DNA of 64,000 nucleotides, from contig NZ_AP025508.1 of assembly GCF_024347615.1 (NCBI RefSeq), positions 2,418,001 through 2,482,000 of the forward strand, in the 5' to 3' direction. A program made the position numbers and the translations under genes. The DNA is from Vibrio splendidus (GTDB lineage Bacteria > Pseudomonadota > Gammaproteobacteria > Enterobacterales > Vibrionaceae). Within the stretch, counting starts at the first letter, position 1. Every line of letters begins with the position of its first letter. Under the pieces are notes generated by a model that worked only from the letters and a program-made list of their open reading frames with translations, was not told where the DNA came from and ran no database searches. Positions 9,706-18,365 of the stretch are shown here, piece after piece.

Positions 9706-12144
9706 ATGACGAATAAGAAAGAATCTGGGGTAATGAATCTTACTCGAAGAGGCTTCATGAAAGCTTCTTCTGCGGTAGGTAGCGCAGCCGCACTCGCGGG
9801 CGGTATCGCTTTACCTTTCAAATCCAAACCAGTAGCGGCTGCGGTTGCTGAGAGTGTGGATGAGAAAATCGTATGGAGTGCATGTACAGTAAACTGTGGC
9901 TCTCGCTGCCCATTACGTATGCATGTACAAAACGGTGAAATCAAATACGTAGAAACAGACAACACAGGTACTGACGAATATGGTCACCACCAAGTTCGTG
10001 CTTGTCTACGTGGTCGCTCTATGCGTCGCCGTGTTTACAACCCAGATCGCCTGAAATACCCAATGAAACGTGTTGGTAAACGTGGTGAAGGCAAGTTTAA
10101 ACGTATTAGCTGGGAAGAAGCTTACGATGAAGTTGCTGGTACCATGCAACGCCTTATCAAAGACTACGGTAACGACACCATCTACCTAAACTACGGTACT
10201 GGTACGCTGGGCGGTACGGTAACTAAGTCTTGGCCACCAGCTCAAACGCTGATTGCTCGTCTAATGAACTTAAGTGGTGGTTACCTAAACCATTACGGTG
10301 ACTACTCAACGGCGCAAATCGCGAAAGGCTTGAGCTACACCTACGGTGGTTGGGCAAACAACAACTCTTTCTCTGACCTAGAGAACACCAAGCTTAACAT
10401 CCAATTTGGTAACAACCCTGCTGAGACTCGTATGTCTGGCGGCGGTCTGATTCACCATTACGTAGAAAGCAAAAACAAATCGAACGCAAGAACGATCATC
10501 ATCGACCCTCGCTACACCGATACTGCCGGTGGCCGTGAAGATCAATGGATCCCAATCCGTCCTTCTACAGATGCTGCCTTGGTTGCTGGTCTTGCGCACG
10601 TGATGATCACTGAAGACCTTGTCGACCAACCGTTCCTAGATAAATACTGCGTAGGTTACGACGAGAAGACACTGCCGGCATCGGCGCCTAAAAACAGCGA
10701 CTACAAATCTTACATCCTAGGTTTAGGTGAAGATGGCGTAGAGAAGACACCAGAATGGGCTTCTAAGATCACCGGTATTCCCGTTGATACTATCGTCAAG
10801 CTTGGCCGTGAAATGGGCACAGCAAAACCGTGCGCAATCCACCAAGGCTGGGGCCTGCAACGTACTGCGAACGGTGAGCTAGCGTGTCGTGCAATCGCAA
10901 TGCTGTCATTACTCACCGGTTCTGTGGGTGTGTCAGGAGGTTCAACAGGCGCTCGTGAAAGTGACATCAACATTCCGTTTGTTCGCTTCCCTACTGTGCC
11001 AAACCCAGTTGAAACGTCAATTTCAATGTTCATGTGGACAGACGCAATTTACCGTCACCATGAAATGACCGACATCACTGACGGTGTTCGCGGTGCAGAG
11101 CGCCTTAAGAACCCAATCAAGATGATCTGGAACTACGCAGGTAACTGCATCATCAACCAACACTCAGACATCAACAAGACTCACGCGATTCTTCAAGATG
11201 AAAGTGCATGTGAAATGATTGTCGTGGTTGATAACCATATGACTTCTTCAGCGAAATACGCCGATATCATCCTGCCAGACTTAACAACGTCTGAGCAAGA
11301 CGACTGGTGTATGGATGGTAAAGCAGCGAATATGCCTTACTTCATCTACGCGCAGAAAGCGATCGAACCTCAATTCGAAGCGAAATCTATCTATGAAATG
11401 TGCTCTCAGTTGGCTAAGCGTATGGGCGTCGAAAAAGAGTTCACAGAAGGCCGAACTCAAGAGCAATGGATTGAGCACCTTTACGCTGAAACTCGTAAGA
11501 ACGATCCAACACTGCCAACCTTCGAAGAGATGAAAGATCTAGGTATCTACAAACGTAGCTACGACCACCACTACATTGCTTACGAAGACTTCCGTAAAGA
11601 TCCAGAAGCGAACCCACTGACCACACCAAGTGGCAAGATCGAGATCTACTCAGAGCAACTGGCTGATATCGCGAAGACTTGGAAGCTGAAAGAAGACGAA
11701 GTGATTCACCCACTTCCGATTTACGCAGACTCTTTTGAAGGTCATAACGATCCACTAGCAGAGAAGTACCCACTTCAGCTAACCGGGTTCCACTATAAGG
11801 CTCGTACACACTCAACTTACGGCAACGTTGCTGAAATCAAAGCAGCAGCACCGCAAGAATTGTGGATCAATCCGATTGATGCTCAAGAGCGCGGTATTAA
11901 AAATGGCGACATGGTCAGTATTTTCAACGACCGTGGCGAAGTACACATTCCAGCAAAAGTGACACCTAGGATTCTTCCCCGAGTTGTCGCACTAGGCGAA
12001 GGTGCATGGTACGCACCAGATGGTCAGAAGATCGACCATGCAGGCTCTATTAACGTGCTGACGACTCAGCGCCCGAGCCCACTTGCTAAGGGTAACCCTC
12101 AGCATACAAACCTAGTTCAAATCAAAACGCTAAACAAAGCATAA
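9706..12144 (+). CDS. dmsA: DMSO/TMAO-type molybdopterin reductase, catalytic subunit A
   Basis: This is the catalytic subunit of an anaerobic terminal reductase (DmsA type) that passes electrons from quinol to dimethyl sulphoxide or related S-/N-oxides. A twin-arginine signal (LTRRGFMKASS, then a small hydrophobic run) is followed by a [4Fe-4S] binding set (CTVNCGSRC ... RACLRG) and the segment NHYGDYSTAQI with the expected molybdenum-ligand serine. The C-terminus is the molydopterin-dinucleotide domain. The start may be 9706, 9733 (MNLTRRGF, with a close GGGG) or 9673; 9706 is a compromise and all include the signal. dmsB follows after 11 bases. The substrate is not proven from sequence. 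Confidence 0.92.
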   Translation: MTNKKESGVMNLTRRGFMKASSAVGSAAALAGGIALPFKSKPVAAAVAESVDEKIVWSACTVNCGSRCPLRMHVQNGEIKYVETDNTGTDEYGHHQVRACLRGRSMRRRVYNPDRLKYPMKRVGKRGEGKFKRISWEEAYDEVAGTMQRLIKDYGNDTIYLNYGTGTLGGTVTKSWPPAQTLIARLMNLSGGYLNHYGDYSTAQIAKGLSYTYGGWANNNSFSDLENTKLNIQFGNNPAETRMSGGGLIHHYVESKNKSNARTIIIDPRYTDTAGGREDQWIPIRPSTDAALVAGLAHVMITEDLVDQPFLDKYCVGYDEKTLPASAPKNSDYKSYILGLGEDGVEKTPEWASKITGIPVDTIVKLGREMGTAKPCAIHQGWGLQRTANGELACRAIAMLSLLTGSVGVSGGSTGARESDINIPFVRFPTVPNPVETSISMFMWTDAIYRHHEMTDITDGVRGAERLKNPIKMIWNYAGNCIINQHSDINKTHAILQDESACEMIVVVDNHMTSSAKYADIILPDLTTSEQDDWCMDGKAANMPYFIYAQKAIEPQFEAKSIYEMCSQLAKRMGVEKEFTEGRTQEQWIEHLYAETRKNDPTLPTFEEMKDLGIYKRSYDHHYIAYEDFRKDPEANPLTTPSGKIEIYSEQLADIAKTWKLKEDEVIHPLPIYADSFEGHNDPLAEKYPLQLTGFHYKARTHSTYGNVAEIKAAAPQELWINPIDAQERGIKNGDMVSIFNDRGEVHIPAKVTPRILPRVVALGEGAWYAPDGQKIDHAGSINVLTTQRPSPLAKGNPQHTNLVQIKTLNKA

Positions 12145-12155
12145 GGTAGGTTGGA

Positions 12156-12776
12156 ATGAAACAATACGGCTTTTACATTGATTCAAGTAAATGCACGGGT
12201 TGTAAAACCTGTCAGCTTGCTTGTAAAGATTATAACGATCTAGACATCAAAACGAACTACCGTCGCGTATACGAATACGCAGGTGGTGGCTTCACTCAAG
12301 ATGGTGATACCTGGGTTCAGAAAGATGTCTTTTCTTACTACCTTTCTATCGCTTGTAACCACTGTACTAACCCAGCGTGTGTGAAAGTGTGTCCTTCGGG
12401 CGCGATGCACAAACGTGATGAAGACGGTTTGGTTGTGGTTGATGAGAGCGTGTGTATTGGTTGTCAGCACTGTAGCAATGCGTGTCCTTACGGCGCACCG
12501 CAATACAATGCGAAGAAGGGTCACATGACTAAATGCGATGGTTGTTACCAACGTGTTTCTGAAGGCAAACAGCCTATCTGTGTTGAGTCTTGCCCACTTC
12601 GTGCATTGGAGTTTGGCGAAATCAATACACTTCGCGAGAAGTACGGCTCTGGTGCGGATGTGGCTCCACTGCCATCTTCAACAGAAACGCTACCGAACAT
12701 CGTGATTAAGCTGAACAAAAACGCGAAGCCGACTGGCGATACCAGTGGTCACCTAGCAAACCCGAAGGAGGTGTAA
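12156..12776 (+). CDS. dmsB: DMSO reductase iron-sulphur subunit B
   Basis: A 206-residue electron-transfer subunit carrying four ferredoxin-type cluster sets: CTGCKTCQLACKDYND, CNHCTNPACVKVCP, CIGCQHCSNACP and CDGCYQRV...CVESCP. It relays electrons from the membrane anchor DmsC to the molybdenum site in DmsA and is exported together with DmsA, having no signal peptide of its own. Length matches E. coli DmsB (205). It lies between dmsA (11-base gap) and dmsC (one-base gap, with the GGAGGTG binding site of dmsC inside its last codons). Confidence 0.95.
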   Translation: MKQYGFYIDSSKCTGCKTCQLACKDYNDLDIKTNYRRVYEYAGGGFTQDGDTWVQKDVFSYYLSIACNHCTNPACVKVCPSGAMHKRDEDGLVVVDESVCIGCQHCSNACPYGAPQYNAKKGHMTKCDGCYQRVSEGKQPICVESCPLRALEFGEINTLREKYGSGADVAPLPSSTETLPNIVIKLNKNAKPTGDTSGHLANPKEV

Positions 12777-12777
12777 G

Positions 12778-13623
12778 ATGATTTTTCATGAGTGGTCTTT
12801 AATCTTCTTTACGGTGCTAGCGCAAACTGCGGTTGGTGGTTACTTACTGATTTGCGCACGTGCACTGGTACTTGGTCATGACGAAGAGAAGCTGAACAGC
12901 TACAAGGTTCCAATGTTCATTCTATGGGCACTAATGGGGCTTGGCTTCATGTTCTCGACAACGCACCTTGGTTCTCCACTGCGCGCGTTTAATGCCTTTA
13001 ACCAATTAGGCTCAGCTTGGTTGTCTAACGAAGTGTTCTTCGGTGCGGCATTCTTCGCTGTCGGTGGCCTGCAATGGCTATTGTCTGTGCTTAAGAAAGG
13101 TGGCGTTGCTATCCAGAAAGCACTGATGGTTGGCGCGATGGTGTTAGGTGTTATCTTCATGTACGCAATGATCAACGTATACATGATCAACACTGTACCG
13201 ACGTGGGACAACATCTACACACCACTGAGCTTCATCATGACGATGGTTGTGGGCGGCTTGCTGCTGTCTCAGTTTGTGATTGTATTCGCAAATGACAGTC
13301 GCTTTACGGTTGACCGTAACATCACCATGCTGGCTGTTATCGCAGTTGCTATCAGCTTGCTTGTGACCGTAGGAAAACTGAACCTAATCGGTGACATTCA
13401 AACTTCAGCGGCAAAAGCATCTGAGTTGGTTGACGGTTTAGGCAACTATGTGATTCTTCAAGTTGCATTGTTGATGGCAAGCTTGTTGATTTGGATTCTA
13501 CCTATGCTGAACAAAGCAAAAGTGAACCCGGTAAACCTAGGCTTAGCATTGGTACTGTTCTTGGCTTCAGAGTTAATCGGCCGTGGTTTGTTCTATAGTC
13601 TACATATGACAAGCGGTTTGTAA
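12778..13623 (+). CDS. dmsC: DMSO reductase membrane anchor subunit C
   Basis: A 281-residue, very hydrophobic protein with about eight membrane segments, as in DmsC, which anchors DmsAB to the cytoplasmic membrane and oxidises menaquinol. Family signs are the opening MIFHEWSLIFFTVLAQTAVG and the segment STTHLGSPLRAFNAF, which includes the conserved histidine near the quinol site. It is the last gene of the dmsABC operon and is followed by a strong terminator. Confidence 0.93.
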   Translation: MIFHEWSLIFFTVLAQTAVGGYLLICARALVLGHDEEKLNSYKVPMFILWALMGLGFMFSTTHLGSPLRAFNAFNQLGSAWLSNEVFFGAAFFAVGGLQWLLSVLKKGGVAIQKALMVGAMVLGVIFMYAMINVYMINTVPTWDNIYTPLSFIMTMVVGGLLLSQFVIVFANDSRFTVDRNITMLAVIAVAISLLVTVGKLNLIGDIQTSAAKASELVDGLGNYVILQVALLMASLLIWILPMLNKAKVNPVNLGLALVLFLASELIGRGLFYSLHMTSGL

Positions 13624-13695
13624 TCAAGTTCTTACAGACATGAGTTACGTGTAAACAACGCTGCTTGTTTGGTTATCTAGAAGGCTAGATAAACT

Positions 13696-13730
13696 AAAGG
13701 CCCAACACCTATTTAGATGTTGGGCCTTTT
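13696..13730. terminator. Bidirectional terminator between dmsABC and the cinA-like gene
   Basis: Stem AAAGGCCCAACA / TGTTGGGCCTTT with an 11-base loop and T-runs on both sides, between two convergent units. Confidence 0.85.
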
Positions 13731-13784
13731 TATTTCGTTTTTTCTCGCGTTTTTAGTACAGACTTGGTTAGCTCGCCTAAATAC

Positions 13785-15023
13785 TTACTTAATAATAGCC
13801 GCTGGAATAAACATGTCTTTCAATCGCTTAACCGAAGAGTAAGTACCAAACATCGGTTTGTTGTCTAAATGCCTTCTCAGCATATCGGCAGCAACGGTCT
13901 TAATCACGTTACGTTGGTCTTCGCGTGAGTATTGACGATAAAATTCAAGCACCTGGCCCCACTCTCCCGCTTCGGTCGACAATGCAACGCTGAATGTGTT
14001 GCCTTCTAACTTGCCAGTCACCAAAGCTAGCTCAGTACCGCACTTCTCTCTTGTTGCGCCAGCCAGAGCAAAGGTTGCCGCTAATGGATCGCTCTTCTCA
14101 AGTTCACTCTCTTTTGGCTCAGCCATCACCCACGAATGCCCGAAGCAATCTTCAGCCTGCTCATTCAATTGCAGCCACGCTGACAATGCGCCTTTGGTCG
14201 ACACTTCAGAGACAGATAACGTCTTCTTTTTCTCAGCCATGATGTGGCCAATATGATCAATCATAGGCTCATCAACACTGACGACATTACTTTCTAGCAG
14301 CTTGTAAACCATTTGCAGCAACTTAACGCGAGTTTCTAAGTCTGCCTTAGGACCAAACAGTTTGACCTCAATGAACGGCAGATAAGAACGGTAACCCAAC
14401 TCATAACCTTCAGGCAGCTTTAATTGGTCCAAAACATCAGAGATACCGGATTCAGACAAACCAAACGTAAACAGTCGACTGCATTCAGAGGCAACCACTT
14501 GAGGGTAAGTACGCGACAAATCAGGAAGAATCTCAAACGTCACCATGCGTTTGAATTCACTCGGGACACCCGGAGTGAAATAGAAAGTCGCATCGTTGAT
14601 TTTCAGTTTGAAGCCGCAAGCCGTGCCCACAGGGTTATCGACAATCTCTGAACTCGCTGGCAACAAAGCTTGTTTAAGGTTGCTGTCCGGCATCGGCATG
14701 CCACGTCCAGAAAACATCTCTTCCATACGAGTTAGCCATTCAGGGAACATGACGAGTTTCTGCTCTGAAGCCGCCGCCGCAGCAGCAGCACTCATATCAT
14801 CAGTTGTCGGTCCTAAACCACCATTAACGATAACCACATCATAGTTAAAACTCAGCATCAGCAGTTCTTCAACTAGAGCATTCATTTGGTCACCCACAGT
14901 CGAACGTTTCGCTAGGGCAAAACCGTGCTGATAAAACTCAGCAGACATCCAAGCTGCGTTTGTGTCTACAATGTCCCCATGAAGAACTTCTTCACCAGTG
15001 CTTAACATTGCGATTTTCGTCAT
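13785..15023 (-). CDS. CinA-family protein with degenerate C-terminal domain
   Basis: The N-terminal half (about residues 1-170) is a molybdopterin-binding/MoaB-like domain of the CinA family: KIAMLSTGEEVLHGDIVDTN and NGGLGPTTDD are typical. CinA proteins usually end in an NMN-deamidase domain with an ESCTGG motif. Here the C-terminal part has lost that motif and reads KGALSAWLQL in the place expected, although its last 100 residues keep a CinA-like outline. Nicotinamide-nucleotide deamidase activity is therefore doubtful. From the ATG at 15023 the protein has 412 residues; an upstream in-frame ATG at 15059 adds 12 poorly conserved residues. Confidence 0.8.
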   Translation of the reverse strand: MTKIAMLSTGEEVLHGDIVDTNAAWMSAEFYQHGFALAKRSTVGDQMNALVEELLMLSFNYDVVIVNGGLGPTTDDMSAAAAAAASEQKLVMFPEWLTRMEEMFSGRGMPMPDSNLKQALLPASSEIVDNPVGTACGFKLKINDATFYFTPGVPSEFKRMVTFEILPDLSRTYPQVVASECSRLFTFGLSESGISDVLDQLKLPEGYELGYRSYLPFIEVKLFGPKADLETRVKLLQMVYKLLESNVVSVDEPMIDHIGHIMAEKKKTLSVSEVSTKGALSAWLQLNEQAEDCFGHSWVMAEPKESELEKSDPLAATFALAGATREKCGTELALVTGKLEGNTFSVALSTEAGEWGQVLEFYRQYSREDQRNVIKTVAADMLRRHLDNKPMFGTYSSVKRLKDMFIPAAIIK

Positions 15024-15232
15024 ATTTCTATCCTTTGTAGTCATAAAAAGACACTGCATTATTTACAAACTGGTCTATGGTTGAGTTTGAGACATTTCAT
15101 CTTTTCACAAATATTAATAATGTTAAATCTAAGGTTTTCTTAGGAAAAGCAATAAATTATTAGTTCCCTAAATCAGGCATTTAATAGATAATTGTGACTC
15201 TGATCAATTCTTAACTTCTCATGGAGACCCTT

Positions 15233-16144
15233 GTGGCCAAATCACCGTTACTAACGAAGGTTACTGCTGCATTTTCAATGCTAATGTCAGTTAACTCGGT
15301 TGCAAGCCAATACGACTTCGACCAGCCAATCAACCTTTCTTACTCGGATGAATGTGCTCAAGATTACTGTGTTAATGAAAGCTTGTACACCTACAAGCCT
15401 AGCAAGAACTATGCACTAAGCGAATCAAGTGATCAGTACGATCTAACGATCGATAAGCAACCAATCTACCTTACTGTCAGCGATGGCAAAGATTGGGATT
15501 ACTTAATGGGTCAAACCTACACAATTCTTGGCCTAAGTGTCGCAACCGTTGGTCTAATGACTCTTTTACCTGAAAGTATCACTAAGTGGGATGATGACCA
15601 ACGTGATATCAGCGCACTAGGTAAAAAATGGAAAGATAACGTTTCCGAAGGCCCAGTATGGGACCGTGACGAACACTTCCTAAACTACGTGATGCACCCT
15701 TATTTCGGTGGTGTTTACTACACCGCAGCTCGACATGCTGGTTACGACGAGTTTGAGTCTTTCTTATACTCTTGGACAATGTCGACCTTCTTCTGGGAAT
15801 ATGGCGTAGAAGCGTTTGCTGAAGTACCGTCATGGCAAGATCTCTTCATCACACCTTTCTTCGGTGCGGTTGTCGGTGAAATAATGCTAGAAACCGAGCA
15901 AGATATCATTGCTTCCGGTGGCGAAGTGATGGGCTCTCAAACCATGGGTGATGTTTCGTTATTCTTCCTTAACCCTGTTGGCCATATCCACTACTGGGTA
16001 AGTGATGCATGGGGTGGTGACGCAGAAGTTAATCTGAATACTAACCCTTGGTGGGATAACCAAGACGCCGCTCGATTCGCCTACGATGCTGGCGCACGAT
16101 ACGATTCTCAATTTGTTGGTATGAACTTTAAAGTAACGTTCTAA
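15233..16144 (+). CDS. DUF3943-type exported envelope protein
   Basis: A protein of about 303 residues with an N-terminal signal peptide (KSPLLTKVTAAFSMLMSVNS, cleavage probably after VAS). The body has segments rich in aromatic and small residues (HPYFGGVYYTAARHAGYDEF, YSWTMSTFFWEYGVEAFAEV, INPVGHI-like FLNPVGHIHYWV) that resemble the DUF3943 family of outer-membrane-associated proteins of unknown role. A GTG at 15233 with GGAGA five bases upstream is preferred over the ATG at 15221. It is monocistronic with its own terminator. No biochemical function can be assigned. Confidence 0.75.
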   Translation: MAKSPLLTKVTAAFSMLMSVNSVASQYDFDQPINLSYSDECAQDYCVNESLYTYKPSKNYALSESSDQYDLTIDKQPIYLTVSDGKDWDYLMGQTYTILGLSVATVGLMTLLPESITKWDDDQRDISALGKKWKDNVSEGPVWDRDEHFLNYVMHPYFGGVYYTAARHAGYDEFESFLYSWTMSTFFWEYGVEAFAEVPSWQDLFITPFFGAVVGEIMLETEQDIIASGGEVMGSQTMGDVSLFFLNPVGHIHYWVSDAWGGDAEVNLNTNPWWDNQDAARFAYDAGARYDSQFVGMNFKVTF

Positions 16145-16205
16145 ATCGTCTTTCAGTCTATGAATTTCAAGTTACTGCATTCCTAATAAAAGCGACAACT
16201 CTTCT

Positions 16206-16231
16206 AAAAAGCGGCTCTCTAGCCGCTTTTT
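16206..16231 (+). terminator. Rho-independent terminator after the DUF3943 gene
   Basis: Stem AAAAAGCGGCT / AGCCGCTTTTT with a CTCT loop and a long T-run, 60 bases after the stop codon. Confidence 0.9.
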
Positions 16232-16283
16232 TTGTGCCCTACTCTTCATTCTCTTTTTTTACATCACAGCTTAGTTTCAAAAA

Positions 16284-16297
16284 TTGACATAGGTCAA
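16284..16297. promoter_or_regulatory. FNR/CRP-family-like palindrome upstream of the gcvR-like gene
   Basis: TTGAC-ATAG-GTCAA is a perfect 5-4-5 inverted repeat, two bases away from the FNR consensus, about 100 bases before the start. The TTGACA within it could equally be a -35 element. Regulatory meaning is uncertain. Confidence 0.3.
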
Positions 16298-16397
16298 ACA
16301 TTGTTCGATGTAAACTTCTACACTGAAATTAAAGAACTTTATCGCGTGATATCAAACATTTAATTAGCAACGAATCATTGAAACTTTGGGGGCTGAT

Positions 16398-16910
16398 ATG
16401 AACAGTACATTTATCGTAAACTTTATCGGAAAAGCATCACCAGCAACAATCAAACAACTTGCTGCGGTTACTCACGAAAACGACGGCAAATGGCTCATCA
16501 GTAAAGTGAATTTTATTGAAGACCAAGTCGCAGGCGTACTTAAGGTTCAACTTCCAGCCATCAACGAATCGATTGTCAAAGAAGCTTTCAGCGCCAATCC
16601 AGATCTCATCGTACAGTTTGTCGATTCAGATCATACGCACAATGCTCAAGACACAATCCATCACCTAAGACTCGACTCTAACGACAGAGCCGGTATCGTC
16701 AACGAAGTGACACATGTATTGGACAGACAAGGGATCAGCATTCTTGATATGGATTGCCACCGAGTCTTCATCGCTGGCGGCGGTGGCGTTAGCTCAAGCC
16801 TATTTACTTCCAAGATTGCCGTTAAGCTACCAATCGAAGTTTTGATTGATGACGTAGTGAATGAACTAGAAACACTGAGCGAAGATACTCGTGTGATGAT
16901 TGAGAGCTAA
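16398..16910 (+). CDS. ACT-domain regulator, GcvR family
   Basis: A 170-residue protein with two tandem ACT-like domains: the first opens with STFIVNFIGKASPATIKQLA, the second carries DRAGIVNEVTHVLDRQGISI, the usual ligand-binding loop of ACT domains. Length and layout fit the GcvR family, which in E. coli restrains the glycine-cleavage activator GcvA when glycine is scarce. Vibrios carry several GcvR-like paralogues, so the exact target is not known. The start at 16398 follows a GGGGG ribosome binding site. Confidence 0.75.
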   Translation: MNSTFIVNFIGKASPATIKQLAAVTHENDGKWLISKVNFIEDQVAGVLKVQLPAINESIVKEAFSANPDLIVQFVDSDHTHNAQDTIHHLRLDSNDRAGIVNEVTHVLDRQGISILDMDCHRVFIAGGGGVSSSLFTSKIAVKLPIEVLIDDVVNELETLSEDTRVMIES

Positions 16911-16967
16911 CGGATAGCACTTCACTTCTATCCTTACTCTTTTCTCTGGTAACAGTTATCTAAAAAC

Positions 16968-16997
16968 AAAAAGAGCAGCTCATCGGCTGCTCTTTTT
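16968..16997. terminator. Bidirectional terminator between gcvR-like gene and nspC
   Basis: Stem AAAAAGAGCAGC / GCTGCTCTTTTT with a six-base loop, between convergent genes. Confidence 0.88.
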
Positions 16998-17021
16998 TAT
17001 TGTTCTAAAGCTATGACTCAG

Positions 17022-18155
17022 TTACTTAACTGACCACTGTGACAGAGAACGTTTAAAGTCTTCATAGCCAAACTCATTCAGCTTTTGAACGTCGCCATTG
17101 CTGCGCTCGCAGTAGATTGAAGGCATTTTAAGGCCGTTGAACCAGTTCAGTTTCACCATAGTGTAACCAGCACTGTCCAACAGATGCAGCTTTTGACCAA
17201 TTTTCAGCGGCTCATCAAAACTCGCTTCGCAGAACTGGTCGCCAGCCAAGCATGAACATGAGCCAATCACATAGTCATGACTACCATTTTCAGACGCTTC
17301 TAATACCGATGCTGGTTCATTATAGATAAGCGTATCAAGGCGGTGTGCCTCGGTAGCTGAATCCACAATAGCGGTTTTCTTCACGTTCTCTACGATATCA
17401 ACCACTGTCACAACCAAGTCAGTCGTTTTAGTGATGATGGCTTCACCCGGCTCAAGGTACATCTGCACGCCGTGCTTTTCAGAGAAGGCTTTTAGCGCAA
17501 GACCAAGCTTTTCAATGTCATAGCCCGGCCATGTGAAGAACACACCACCGCCCATGCTCACCCAGTCCAATTTATCTAAATGCTCACCAAACTGTTCTGA
17601 GATTGAATCAAGTAGGCCGATAAACGCATCAACGTCTTTGTTCTCACAGTTCATGTGGAACATCACGCCATTAATCTCATCAAAGATCTCAGGTTTGATG
17701 TGATCAGCTTGTACGCCCAAACGAGAAAATTGACGCGCAGGGTTTGCTAAGTCTTGCCCTGCATAGCTCACGCCCGGATTCAGACGTAAACCCAGCGAAG
17801 CCTTACCTTCAACAATATGACGGTACGCTGCGAACTGGCTTTGTGAGTTGAAGATCATCTTGTCGCAGATATCGGCAACTTCTCTCACGTCATCTTCGCT
17901 GTAACCGACACTGTAAGCGTGCGTTTCACCACCAAAGGTTTCGTGACCAAGCTTCACTTCGTATGGACCAGAGCTTGTCGTGCCATCGAGGTAAGGTTTG
18001 ATGATGTCAAACACACCCCATGTCGAGAAACACTTGAGTGCCAATACCAGCTTCACACCTGAAATCTCTTTCAGCTGTTTAGCTATCTCTAAATTCGCAA
18101 TCAACTTCTCTTCGTTGATCATGAAATAAGGCGTTTTTAGTTCGTTGTTTTGCAT
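17022..18155 (-). CDS. nspC: Carboxynorspermidine decarboxylase
   Basis: NspC is a PLP enzyme of the alanine-racemase fold that decarboxylates carboxynorspermidine to norspermidine, the last step of the vibrio triamine pathway. Visible signs in the 377-residue protein are the PLP-lysine segment [13 protein letters not shown] near residue 45, the motif [33 protein letters not shown] for phosphate binding, and the active-site cysteine in [11 protein letters not shown]. It follows the dehydrogenase gene by 210 bases, separated by a long hairpin repeat. Norspermidine influences biofilm formation in V. cholerae. Confidence 0.95.
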   Translation of the reverse strand: MQNNELKTPYFMINEEKLIANLEIAKQLKEISGVKLVLALKCFSTWGVFDIIKPYLDGTTSSGPYEVKLGHETFGGETHAYSVGYSEDDVREVADICDKMIFNSQSQFAAYRHIVEGKASLGLRLNPGVSYAGQDLANPARQFSRLGVQADHIKPEIFDEINGVMFHMNCENKDVDAFIGLLDSISEQFGEHLDKLDWVSMGGGVFFTWPGYDIEKLGLALKAFSEKHGVQMYLEPGEAIITKTTDLVVTVVDIVENVKKTAIVDSATEAHRLDTLIYNEPASVLEASENGSHDYVIGSCSCLAGDQFCEASFDEPLKIGQKLHLLDSAGYTMVKLNWFNGLKMPSIYCERSNGDVQKLNEFGYEDFKRSLSQWSVK

Positions 18156-18273
18156 GTTAATACCTTGCGGCCCTCGAGTTCACGAAGGCACATGATAATC
18201 GAACAAAGCCGACGCAACAGCATCGGCTTGTAATTATACGTTCTCGTCAATCATATGACTTTGAATGGAATTC

Positions 18274-18360
18274 GCAGAGCTTTGACCTTGTCGCTAGGAC
18301 ATCGCGCGGAGTTTACGAACGTAAATGAGCACGATGGACAACGCGACAAGGGCAAAGAGC
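18274..18360. repeat. Long imperfect palindrome between carboxynorspermidine dehydrogenase and nspC
   Basis: The arms CTTTGACCTTGTCGC (18280-18294) and GCGACAAGGGCAAAG (18343-18357) pair, and the hairpin continues inward to a perfect TTTACG-AA-CGTAAA core at about 18312-18325. In all about 85 bases can fold, with few mismatches. It begins a few bases past the upstream gene's stop codon. It looks like a dispersed palindromic element, and may act as a stability or attenuation hairpin in the polycistronic mRNA. Confidence 0.7.
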
Positions 18361-18365
18361 AAGAA

